From: Clonostachys chloroleuca
Lineage: Eukaryota > Ascomycota > Sordariomycetes > Hypocreales > Bionectriaceae
DNA length: 64,000 nucleotides
Assembly: GCA_037952775.1 (NCBI GenBank)
Contig: JBANAY010000003.1
Location: forward strand, 14,012,001 to 14,076,000
Direction: 5' to 3'
This document shows, in pieces, positions 53,368 through 63,310 of this stretch. The notes beneath the pieces were generated by a model that was not told the origin of the DNA, did no database searches, and was given only the letters and a program-made list of their open reading frames with translations. Made by a program: the position numbers and the translations under genes. Every line of letters starts with the position of its first letter. Positions within the stretch are counted from its first letter, which is position 1.

Positions 53368-54520
53368 GCTTGTTGTCAAGGTGAGATCTCATAGTTGCGT
53401 TATAGTATCGCTGAGACGACAAATTAGAACTTAGACTAGTTTAAAGGATTTCTCTTCTATATATATATACTATAGTATATATACTAGTACTTTCCAATAC
53501 GTCGTGGAGTAACAATGATAAGACATCTAGGTATAAGCCCACTCTGATTCTCGAAATCAAATCCCGAGAACCATAGTTCAATATCTCCTTCAATATCATT
53601 ATCATATTCAATTCTATTATTTAAACCTATTACCACCATTTGGAGAGCACTGTATTCCTATGGGTTCTCTAAAACTAGGATTTCCAACTACGTCCAGTGC
53701 TTAGATCATATGATATTACCATGTCGAATGCCGGACACATACTCGTCGTCTTCTTCAGTGCAGATCGTCGCAAATTTATTTACTCCTGCTGCGTTTTTGT
53801 TACCTAGAGCCGACGGTTTTATGAACAGAGCGGATAGCTCGCCGTACTCTACCATTGAAGAAACCAGTCATTGGTGAAAATAGAACGGTGTAGAGAAAGG
53901 TCCAGAGTACCTAGGGTTCGCAACCCTTTGTTGAAACTGTACGTCCGCTGTACCGGAACTCTCTATCCGTTTCCGTATTACCGGGCATTTCGGGTCGTTT
54001 AGCCAAGAGGTGCCCTATCCATAGCATGACTTAAGTCCTAGTTCTACGGCGATTCCATCCGATACGCAGACCCCCCTGGTTGTCCCAATATACCATCATG
54101 CCTCAGATGCGCTAGGATAAGCGAGTACTCAGATGTCTGACTACTTCAGCACGCTGAATTACCTACATAAATTTTTTAGCTCAATTATATAAGATACTTT
54201 AATAAGAGACAGGATACGAATCACTTCGCTATAACGGCAGCGAAGCAGTGTAGCAATAAAGACATGGTCTATTTTTTCCCAATTTATAAGACTGATATTC
54301 ATATCAGCTTAGTCAGCAGTAAGGAGTGGCTTTAAGATAAATCGGTGAGTGGATGCTTCCACTTCACCATGAAGTTCTATGAAGGATAGATGAATTTGCA
54401 TAATGAAGCAAATGCGCAAGAAGTTGAACTTCCTAAACATCTAATATCTTGGGCTTGACTTCATTTATGGAAATGAACAGAGTTGGCCTTAAACAAGAGC
54501 CTAGTCCCGCAACGCGTTCT
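53368..54520. other. Intergenic, nothing recognised
   Basis: A TA palindrome (TATATATATACTATAGTATATATAC) lies at about 53460-53485. Confidence 0.4.
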
Positions 54521-54834
54521 TTAGATAACTCCTTCTCCTGTGAGGAACGCTTTTGCACTTTTTTCTGTCAGATTCATATATATATAGTTGTATTTTGTGC
54601 ATACGTACCCCTTCATCATTCTATTAGTCTTACCATAATCCCATGCCTTCTCACATGCCTCTCTTGACTTGTATCGAATCCAAAATGTATTTGTGCGCTG
54701 TTCGATATCTGTTTCCTCCGGCATTGGCATGTGAAACACCTCTTGCAGCTCAAACTTATATCTCGGGTGGTTGAGAGGCAATCGAGCACCCGTAATAACG
54801 AGATACCAAGGTTCTTGTGATCTAGTATCCGACG
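54521..54834 (-). CDS. Short hypothetical protein
   Basis: From the in-frame ATG near 54834 (MTSDTRSQEPWYLVITGARL) the frame runs about 104 codons to a stop at 54521. It contains YKFELQEVFHMPMPEETDIE and TFWIRYKSREACEKAWDYGK, a beta-alpha-beta style pattern reminiscent of RRM-like folds. Ends KAFLTGEGVI. Weak evidence; could be a relic. Confidence 0.35.
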
Positions 54835-55345
54835 TCATATGGGAGGGGGCGTATGGGCCAATTCCATAAAACAATGGAAATCTGAATGCCAGTTCTAGTC
54901 GGCACTACCACGATCTATATAGGCTGGTAGGGACCTAAAATCAGGTTTAGCCGTTGGGTACTTCTGCCTCTAAAATGATAGTTTTAGACCCATGAGCCGT
55001 CTACATATAACATTTGCATTTATGAATATAACCACATTATGTACGGCAATGTACATATATAATAAAAAACTTTCGCGGGCCTTGAACCGCCTTTGGCTAC
55101 GAAATTGGGGCCGGAGATCTGGCCTTGAATATCACCCCTATCTCCAAAGCCCAGAACCTGGCCTCCCTCACTCATTTTCAATAAGACTAGCGTCAATTAA
55201 TAGGCTCTGGAGAAAATTTCGGACTGATCCCCTTCCAAACATACTGTAGTAAGGTAGCCTACTAGATTGATACAAGTGGATTTCTGTAATTACACTGTCT
55301 GCAACCACATGTGGCGCAGAGAGTGTCCACAAAGAAGCATCAAAC

Positions 55346-55370
55346 AAAAAGGCGGACACTTATGTCGGTC
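55346..55370 (-). mobile_element. Degenerate mariner terminus
   Basis: AAAAAGGCGGACACTTATGT CGGTC, the inverse of the 31-bp terminus core with several changes, followed inward by CCACATGTGG as in the other copies. Confidence 0.5.
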
Positions 55371-55509
55371 GTCATTGCATTAAATTTCTATCAACTTCTA
55401 CACCTTGAGTCGCAAGTACATATTATAGCGCAGGCGTATTACTAATAGAAATAAGATTAGCCTACATTAGTACCGACTTGCTGTATTAAGCGATCCCGCT
55501 CAGTGGTCC

Positions 55510-55935
55510 CACAGCATCGCAGGCTGCTCGAATAAGGCCCCATACTCCGAGGCACAGGTACAGGGGCTTGGGCTGCCGTGTTCAAGAAAGGCCCTGTGTT
55601 GCGCCTAGGGATCCTATCTGGAAGGATGTCCGAAGGATGTGCTCTGGTGTCAAAACAAGCGATAAACACTTAGGTCCCTGGGATTGACCACTGTGATTGA
55701 TGGTAGACTATGGCAAGGTTGCGCAAGGCCATTAAGCGTGTGAGAAAGGTCCCATACTGCGATTGACTATAAAGTGGGAGCAACAAATGGTTTCACACTT
55801 CGCCCCTTCGAGCTCCTTACGGACTAGGCTCGGTAACAGGGAAATCAAGATTTCAATGGGAGGCTGAATGTATCTTGGCTAGGAAACAACCTCGGCGCAC
55901 AATCCCACCTCAAGAGGCAACGGCAACATGAGCCT
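55510..55935 (+). repeat. Dispersed repeat A, copy 2
   Basis: Matches 23560-24000. It ends about 125 nt before the ATG at 56060, so it may supply part of that gene's upstream region; a TATATAAAAAAGGGCC box lies at about 55951. Confidence 0.75.
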
Positions 55936-56059
55936 ATTCCGTATTTCTGGTATATAAAAAAGGGCCTTTCACTTTAAAGAACTACTATTTACCAAACTTC
56001 ATCAAACTTCATCATCTCGACAGTCAACACCCAATATTTCTCTTATACTCTTAAGCACA

Positions 56060-57523
56060 ATGAGCAATGCAACGCATGAAACTCAATTTCGCGACAAAAT
56101 CCCATACGATGAAGGTACAGAGGAATACAAGCTATACGAAGATTTGCTTCCTATCCTTCCCAGCCCAGCAAGTGCTCGTCGGAAGCTAGTTATTATCACC
56201 GATATCGACATGGATATAGACGATATGATTGCAATCGTGATTTTAGTTCATATGCATCATCTTGGCATCATCGAAATCGCTCTCATCATTGCCAACTATC
56301 GTCCCTCCGAAATGCGTGCCAAGTTTTTAAGAACGGTGGTTCGCCTTCTAGGTGCTAATGAAATACCAATTGCCGCTGGCACCGACGGCTTGGGGGGCGC
56401 GGAGCGGGAAACTTCTTGGCACGAGCTGAGAAATTTGACGTTCGCGAATCAGACCTGGAATATAGAAAAAATGGAATACCCCACCGGTTATCATTCTCTG
56501 GATAAACTTGCCCATCAAAACGATACGCAAAAATTAGTGGTTCTCTGCCTCTCGTCGCTGCAAGACATCTCTGAATACTTCGGTAAACAGGATGACGAGT
56601 TTCTCCGAAAGCACTTCGGGTACATTATAGTGCAGGGCGGTTATATAATCCAGGATAGGTCTATCAAGCCAGACTTGAAGGCGATGAACAACAGTTTCCA
56701 CCCGGAGGCTGCGGCCACCTTTACGGATCGCCTCCATACTCTAGGAATACCATCGGATGCCTGGGGCAAAGAAGTTGCAGTGGCTGCAGGTCTCGATCTA
56801 AGTATCTTCAAGGAACTAGATGGCCCAGTGGGGAAGCATCTTAACTGGAAGCTCCCTCGCCAACTCTATGGGTTCTATTGGGATGCACTCAACAAACCAT
56901 TCAAACCGCATCTTGACAAGGCATGGCTTTTAGAGACACACATGCGTATCGACAGGACTAATCCAGCCTTTCAAACTATGATAGCTGAGCCACTTTCTTT
57001 TGGTAAATTTGTGGATCAAACCAAGCTCCCCGCCTATGATGCTTGTGCAGCAATGGGTGCGCTTGGCGATCCATTCCTCCGGCGGCTTGGGATTCTGGAA
57101 AACACCCAAGAGATATCAGATCAATCATATCGCATGTTCGGGGAGAGCCCTGGTAACCTAGGGGGAATTAACCCAGAGAACCTGAACTTAGCTTTAAGGG
57201 TTTTTCTAAGAGGCTCGATAAAAGCTTCCTATGAAAATGCAAGTAAACTCATCAGCGGCAGGATTACTTGGTTTGTTCCTAGCTACGAGACCACGCTGGA
57301 GAGTTTCAAAAAGAAACTACCATACCTGAGGGAAAATGCCCACAATAAAATCGAAGACGGTACCGAGAGGGGCATAAAGAAGGATAAATTCAGCAAACCT
57401 ATTCAAGGTATTGAAGATGAAGGACCACCTTATGAGCTCCTGTTTCAAGAAGAGATGCTCCAACAGCAGACCATCAACATGGAAAGTCTTACTATCGATG
57501 ACGCGCCAGGGAATGGAGATTGA
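56060..57523 (+). CDS. Nucleoside hydrolase-like protein
   Basis: 487-residue intronless frame from ATG 56060. It has the opening motif of inosine/uridine-preferring nucleoside hydrolases, which bind Ca2+ and ribose and split N-glycosidic bonds. The usual D-T-D-P-G-x-D-D appears as ITDIDMDIDDMIAI (Asp48, Asp50, Asp54, Asp55 kept; Thr, Pro and Gly changed). Following features fit the fold: IIEIALIIANYRPSEMRAKF, AAGTDGLGGAERETSW, TQKLVVLCLSSLQDISEYFG, YIIVQGGYI with HPEAAATFTDRLHTLGIP, and LPAYDACAAMGALGDPFL (catalytic Asp region). The C-terminal 100 residues are charged and not part of the family. No signal peptide. Comparable domains occur in fungal STAND/NLR-type proteins, but no NTPase or repeat domain is attached here. 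Intact. Confidence 0.75.
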   Translation: MSNATHETQFRDKIPYDEGTEEYKLYEDLLPILPSPASARRKLVIITDIDMDIDDMIAIVILVHMHHLGIIEIALIIANYRPSEMRAKFLRTVVRLLGANEIPIAAGTDGLGGAERETSWHELRNLTFANQTWNIEKMEYPTGYHSLDKLAHQNDTQKLVVLCLSSLQDISEYFGKQDDEFLRKHFGYIIVQGGYIIQDRSIKPDLKAMNNSFHPEAAATFTDRLHTLGIPSDAWGKEVAVAAGLDLSIFKELDGPVGKHLNWKLPRQLYGFYWDALNKPFKPHLDKAWLLETHMRIDRTNPAFQTMIAEPLSFGKFVDQTKLPAYDACAAMGALGDPFLRRLGILENTQEISDQSYRMFGESPGNLGGINPENLNLALRVFLRGSIKASYENASKLISGRITWFVPSYETTLESFKKKLPYLRENAHNKIEDGTERGIKKDKFSKPIQGIEDEGPPYELLFQEEMLQQQTINMESLTIDDAPGNGD

Positions 57524-58821
57524 GATAGTTGGAAGTCTATATGTGTCTACAGTACTAGAACGGGAAATTGTATTACCTAGACTGTAGCTTCCCGGGTATA
57601 GTGTTGAATTGATTTTGACCAGCAATCGGCCTACCCCATACTTACCCTACAATTGGGAGTTATCATGCCACCGTTGAGCGAACTTGCGAAGAGATGTATA
57701 TAATACTCGGGCAGATTCATGGGCTCAAAGACGATGATAACGCCCGCTGTCTGCCGTTGTCTCTTGGAGTATGCGCCTTCCTCCTTCTATTTTCATTCTT
57801 GCTCGGTATTTTCGCTCAGCGGCTAATTTCATATCCGCTGTTAGCGCAACACTGAACCAGTGGTAGTTCCGCAGACGAGATGGTCGCATACTCGCAGGTC
57901 ATATCAAGGAAGAAGAAAAGAGAACCAACTGAGTATAGAAGCAGAAGCCCCAATGCTAGTCTCAATTAGCCTTCCTACACTGGCACCACCGTCCTTATCT
58001 TCTCTCTTATCCTCATCCTCGTCGCCGCCAACGTCATCGCCTTCAAACGACGTCGCACCAGTTTTTGCCTACGATCTCAGCGCTTGGACCTTGACCGCCG
58101 GGAATAATAATGCCAGGAGTGAGAGCGCGGGGCACACATGGCCATCAACCACAATTAGCAGCTTCTAGTGATCGCAAGTGCCTTGTTCTATGGATAACGC
58201 AGTTTCTCGGGTGCGATGGGCTCCTGTCAGGTTTCTTGTTAGATCGGATTCGGGTGGGAGCTGCAAAATATCACCTCGCCAAAATCGAGCGATGGTTTCG
58301 ACCCCCCCGATCCGTCCACAAACGCCAACCATGCGAGGAAGATTCGCCATGAGGGAACGGGCGTGTGGCTTTTGGAAAATCCAGTTTTCCAGGATTGGCG
58401 CTCAGGGTCGCGTCGACGTCTATGGTTGCACGGGCTCGTGGGGATGTAGCAACACCGTTTTCCGGGTAATCTGCGGAAGGGGCCAGCCGCTTTCCCACTG
58501 CTGAGCTGAACAATCACCGTTTGTCGGCTGACCGGGGCCAGGACCGTTGACGCCTCCTGCTAAGCGCCCGGCTTGGGCTGGCCACCCGTTTCGTGTATTA
58601 CGACTTCCTAAATTTCTTTTTTTCGTCTCCTTACAAAAAGGAGAGTTACATCGGGATCGGCCTTTGATGCAATGCTACGTAGGTGTAGGTAAGCGACAGC
58701 TCACTCATAAGCTTGGGCGCCCCCCCCCCCCCCCCCCCCCCCCCGGGGGGCGGCGACCTACGAGTTCTACGACTCTTCGTCCTCCCGTGCTCCGTCCCCT
58801 GGTTTCCAATTCCCAATATTG
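57524..58821. other. Intergenic, GC-rich part with poly-C tract
   Basis: Frames at 57860-58520 are Ser/Pro-rich shadows. A hydrophobic frame near 57985-58060 (LIFSLILILVAANVIAFKRR) lacks a start. Nothing else supported. Confidence 0.4.
58720..58750. repeat. C25-G6 homopolymer tract
   Basis: 25 consecutive C (58720-58744) followed directly by six G, 70 nt before a decayed gene. The longest homopolymer in the window. Confidence 0.95.
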
Positions 58822-60267
58822 ATGACCCTGACATTTGATACAGAGAGGGCTAGGGCCCATATCCAGCGTTTTAAGAACAAGAGCGTGGTTTACGAGCCTT
58901 CTGCGAAGACTAAAGCCAGACATGACCGTATCTGGAATGCTTGGGAACAGTATGTGCCCCCGCTTAGCCTGCTGCTTTTCTTTTTTCGCTAACCAGTGTT
59001 AGATGGGCCATGCAAATGGGAGTACCAGTTGAACAGACCTGGCTGGATCTTGCACTACAAAATGGCGTAGCAATGAATCACTGCCAAGCGTATCTGGCAT
59101 TGTATTTTGAGGCATACGCGAAGCAGATTGTTATCCATGGACCCGGAGAGACAGAGATTGTGCGGAGAGTCAATTCAGCAAAGACTATGCGGGATTACTG
59201 GCTGGCTCTGGTCAGAGTTGCTGACTTGAAGTCCATGTCGCCTAAGAGAAGGGAGTTCCCTCAACAGGCCGGCTTCTGGACCATGACATATGACCCTAGA
59301 AGAGAGGGTGATGGCATCCCTAACAGGCCGGCCCGCCAAATTTCAAATGTAAGTTAGGAATGCCCGTCCTTATACAGCTTCTTGACTGATTTCATCAAGT
59401 GGTTGCCGACCTTAGCAATAGAGCTTGAAGCCAAGCTCGAGCAGGTGTTTGTGAAGCGCGCGGCCACCGTTCGATGACGCAAGAAAGCTACGAGAAAAGG
59501 GGCTCCCGACAGATCACCTTGTCACCCAGACCCTCAGCCCTCACAGGTCATGGCTTCGGGCCTCATGTGATGCGGCCTCCACAGTTGGTGCTCAGCTCAT
59601 TGCTCAGCTCATTGCCAACCCTGAAGACCCTGGCATCTCTGACATCATGCTCGCATATCTGCAGAAGCGTTTGGGCCATTGTACCAAGGGCGAGGATCCT
59701 GGCGATAGTGAGAATGAGGAGAAATTCAATGAATCGGATGAACCGGAGAAGGACAAGCAGTTGAAGAAGGACAAACCGAGATGTCTACTAGGGTGTGGAG
59801 ACTTCACCATGAAATACAGGCTCACAGAACATGTGAAGCAGCAGCACGCGGACTCATTCACCCAGGAGTTCCCATGTCCAGAATGCAAGAGGTTTGGGAG
59901 CAAGTTTCAAGTCCCCCCTGGCTTGGAGGCTTGGTGCAGTCATATTGCACGATATCACAGTAGCATACATACACCCTCAACGACCAATGGAGCATCGACC
60001 TGCTTTTCATGCGGCAAATGCGGCCTGACTGAAAGGGGACTTACGTCACACACGTTATTGAGGCACAAGCGAGCTGGCTATTTCGACTAATCCTTCGCCT
60101 ATTATGAGTGTAAGCGACTTCAAGGGGTCAATCACATGGTATCAGGAATCGCAGAATGGGAGGACCATGTCACCGAGATACACCTGGGGGTGAGAACAAA
60201 GAAAAGGCATCTTCCGGGGGTTGTCACTCCAAGTCCAAAGAGGTTTAAGGTAGATTCAGCGATGTAA
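58822..60267 (+). pseudogene. Zinc-finger/FluG-like gene, decayed
   Basis: Exon 1 from ATG 58822 to 58949; intron 58950-59002 (53 nt, GTATGT...CGCTAAC...TTAG); exon 2 59003-59348 (WAMQMGVPVEQTWLDLALQN, TMRDYWLALVRVADLKSMSP). A GTAAGT donor follows; the next coding stretch (FIKWLPTLAIELEAKLEQVF) is not in phase with either acceptor. The frame shifts again near 59470 to FDDARKLREKGLPTDHLVTQ and three Cys/His segments: CLLGCGDFTMKYRLTEHVKQ, CPECKRFGSKFQVPPGLEAW and CFSCGKCGLTERGLTSHTLL. A TAA at 60088-60090 interrupts it, after which YYECKRLQGVNHMVSGIAEW continues to TAA 60265. Layout recalls fungal FluG/DUF3435-type proteins with terminal fingers, but the recombinase core is not visible. Confidence 0.45.
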
Positions 60268-60799
60268 CCAATGTAGAGGCCAGCCCGGACCCTCATGCCG
60301 AGGAGGAGTTTTGGGTTACAGGGAGGGACTCTGACTATGATTAAAGAAGCTAATAATGGCTCGATTCTTGCATAGATACTACCCATCTTAAGAGAGACGT
60401 GATCCTTGCAGTTGCAGCCTGTAGCCTTTGGGCCAATAGCTTTGCGAGAAGCAGTTGGCACAGAACTGTCGTTACAGGTTTACACGGGACTATGAATGCA
60501 CGATGAGGGTCACATGGCCTCGCAAAGTAGAAGATGGCTGTTCCGTAAATGGCTTATGATCGTTGCTTGTTGGCCGTCGCAGCTGAACTAAAGATAATGA
60601 AAAGCTATAAAAGGAGGCCTCTCCCCCCAACCTAGAGCGCTCCAACTTAAACCTTTCATCTACACTTGCCACCTCTACTACGTCCTCCATATTCTCTATT
60701 GAGGCTGCTTCAACATTTATACACGCTTACTGATCATATCCTTCGTTCAAACCATATCTCTCCACCAATTCTGCATCATCTTTACGCCGAAAACGAGCT
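60268..60799. promoter_or_regulatory. Upstream region of the 243-aa gene
   Basis: A TATAAAAGG box lies near 60606 with CT-rich sequence between it and ATG 60800, typical of a fungal promoter. Confidence 0.45.
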
Positions 60800-61531
60800 A
60801 TGTCGTCGATCCAAGGCAATATGAGTGCTGAGACATCGAGAATTCTCCCAACCCGCCTTAGACGCAGGAAAACTCCAGCTACAGACTGGAAAACGCTTAG
60901 AGCTTATGGCTGTCTTATGGTGACATATACAGAAGAAGCCAAGCAAATTCGCCGCACGTTGTCCAAGCCTATGCCTCCCGCTATCCTGTTCCCTTGGACT
61001 TTGAAATACCAGACATGGGTTTGGGATATTGAGCTTGAGTACGACGTATCCGAATTCCGCCGCGCCAAAATGGTGGATGGGGTGCCGAAGATTTTGACAA
61101 TCTGGCCTCCCACAGAAGTGAACGTGAACCAGCTGTCGGAGGCCTTTGCGAAAAGGTTGCAAGTTCTGTGCACTGATGATGAGTGGGACAATTTCGGAAA
61201 GAACTCTCGTCTGTGGCATGGGGAGAAGTATGATTTTCGGCCTTATCGTGTCATTGTGGGGGCGGAAGGAGTTAAAGTCGCGGGCTTCTGGAAAAAATCA
61301 TATGTGGGGATTGAAGAAGTTTCGGATGAGCTCTTGAATAAGGCACGTGCAATTATTTTGAGAGATTTGGGGGAGCAGGGATGGGAACAGTGTGTTCGCA
61401 TTTGGACGGAGACATTTGGTAGTTCTCATTCCATGAACGCCGTGTTGCGCGCAAATGAGGAGAGAGAACGAGAAGAGAGCATGGAAGAGATGGGAATAGA
61501 GGAGGAAGAGGCAGAAAAGAGGATGGAATAG
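60800..61531 (+). CDS. Hypothetical protein, 243 aa
   Basis: Intronless frame from ATG 60800 to TAG 61529-61531. Basic N-terminus (ILPTRLRRRKTPATDWKTLR), globular aromatic middle (AILFPWTLKYQTWVWDIELE, LCTDDEWDNFGKNSRLWHGE, YRVIVGAEGVKVAGFWKKSY), and a very acidic Glu-rich tail (REREESMEEMGIEEEEAEKR). No signal peptide. I do not recognise the family. Complete, with a good promoter, so probably a real gene. Confidence 0.6.
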   Translation: MSSIQGNMSAETSRILPTRLRRRKTPATDWKTLRAYGCLMVTYTEEAKQIRRTLSKPMPPAILFPWTLKYQTWVWDIELEYDVSEFRRAKMVDGVPKILTIWPPTEVNVNQLSEAFAKRLQVLCTDDEWDNFGKNSRLWHGEKYDFRPYRVIVGAEGVKVAGFWKKSYVGIEEVSDELLNKARAIILRDLGEQGWEQCVRIWTETFGSSHSMNAVLRANEEREREESMEEMGIEEEEAEKRME

Positions 61532-62815
61532 GTGATGATAATAGAGGAGAAGGTAAAGTTGGAGGCGGAGATGGACTGGGAAGATGATGAGTCCTTTTTG
61601 TCTGATTTTTAAGTTGAGTATTATTTTCAATTTATTTCATATTCAATCCAGCTCTTGAATGAGTAAATTTTTGACCTCAATGCATTGCAGTTCGCCGCGA
61701 CGACAGCGGGTGAGGGCTTTGAGCTCAAGCCCTCTCATTCGGATGGCGAGGAAATACGGTGGCCATGGTCCACGGAAACGGATCGGACGTGCTGTCCAGA
61801 GCCAAACCTTCCAATCGCCTTGTCCCTCTCACGCGCCACATTTACCTGGTTCTACCACGCATCCGCGGAGAGCCGGAGAAGCTTAGTAGAGCTGAGCTAT
61901 CCCGCCGAACATCGGCGAGAACCGGCTATGGCAGTTCTGCCGGCTACCAGGAGAGGTTTAACTGTCTGAGCAGCAGCAGCGGCAGGAAGACCCTGGGGTA
62001 TATCGTCTTCAGTCCTAGGTTACTGAGGAGGCTAATTTGTCAGTGCTCTGGTGCTGTACATACTACTATAGCGAAGGGAACTACTGAAGACCACTCTGAA
62101 TGTCTATCTAGATCTGGTTCTCTTTGTAAATAGTAAGTATTGGTGGATAAGCACCCTTGGGGATGTATACGAGATCCTTGTCTATTTATTGCTTTCTTGT
62201 TAACGGCAAGTGAGTCAACTGATTTACTGTTCTGTAAGCCCTATCGACATAACCCACTCCCCAGCTTGGCGCCGTCCTTGGAACTCTTTCCACCTCTGCC
62301 CATGGTTATTACCCTTTCCCTTTTCCTTGTCAGGGCATACATCAGTTCCAACGTGAGTACTCTCAACATTCTTTTGATTCTTTCCATTTTGTAGGGCCAA
62401 TTACTATGGCTATTAGCAGTTGATATTTCAGGTCATGTATAGTCATACCTAGCTCATCAACTCACCTTCAAGACTTTCGGAGTGGGTAAAAAGGCTTTGA
62501 ACCATATTCAGTAAGTCTAGTACTGCCCAGGAGTCAATATCGTCGTTGGTGAACCTGGTTCTGAGGCTCTGAAATTCAGAGTGCATAAGCACAAGCTCGG
62601 AGCTACTTAATCGTGAGGAATCCATGCTGGAGGTGAATTCTTCATTTTAGCCTGTTGGTTATTGGGCCTCGTTTTATACAGGGTTTTCTTTATATTCAAG
62701 TTTAACAAATCATCCGTGACGTAGATTGAATTTTCGCCGCGTAACCGCTATTAATAGACTGGCTGCGCATCAAAATACATCCAGCAAGAGCCAGCAATCT
62801 AGATTATCCAGTCTT
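61532..62815. other. Intergenic, nothing recognised
   Basis: Overlapping frames at 61660-62130 are Arg/Ser-rich shadows without start or splice support. Confidence 0.4.
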
Positions 62816-63310
62816 ATGAAATCCCTATCCTGTATTGCGCCCTTGCTGGTCTTTGCAATTGGCTTTTTCTGGCTGGCTTTTATTATATTCCCTGGCGCAT
62901 TTAGTTCTCTGCAGGATGCCAACATCTTGGCGCAGTCAGACGCTGGCCTCACGCTGCAACGGGCCATTCAACATTCCCTGCCACTCTACATGGGCGGCTT
63001 CACCTGTATCACTAGCTTCCTCGGACTCCTTTATGTATTTTGGAGAGTGAGGGAGAATTATGTTTGGCTGCTTAACCGAGTATTCATGTACGTCACCACC
63101 ACAAGTTAATGTTATTCTATTAATCATAACAGGCCTGAGATGGCGAATGCGCTGGTCGGAGTGCTGACAAGTATTGTCAACATCTACACAGCCCAAGACG
63201 GGCACTGGTCTCGGACAGCAAAGGTGACCGTGTCCGTTGCCGGAGCCCATGGGGCAATGATGCTATTCTTATTTGGGCTGTATTCATTTTACCTACATGA
63301 TTTGATGTAG
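62816..63310 (+). CDS. Four-helix integral membrane protein
   Basis: Exon 1 is 62816-63087, the intron 63088-63132 (45 nt, GTACGT...TAACAG), exon 2 63133-63310. Phase is consistent, giving 149 residues. Four hydrophobic segments: CIAPLLVFAIGFFWLAFIIF, YMGGFTCITSFLGLLYVFW, MANALVGVLTSIVNIYTA and GAHGAMMLFLFGLYSFYL. The frame upstream of the ATG stays open but starts at TTG; an added 5' exon is possible. Likely a fungal membrane protein of unknown role in plasma or internal membranes. Confidence 0.6.

Noticed and set aside
57860..58504. Ser/Pro-rich and Arg-rich overlapping frames
   Set aside because: Overlap in several frames with low-complexity composition, no ATG-led gene structure or splice signals.
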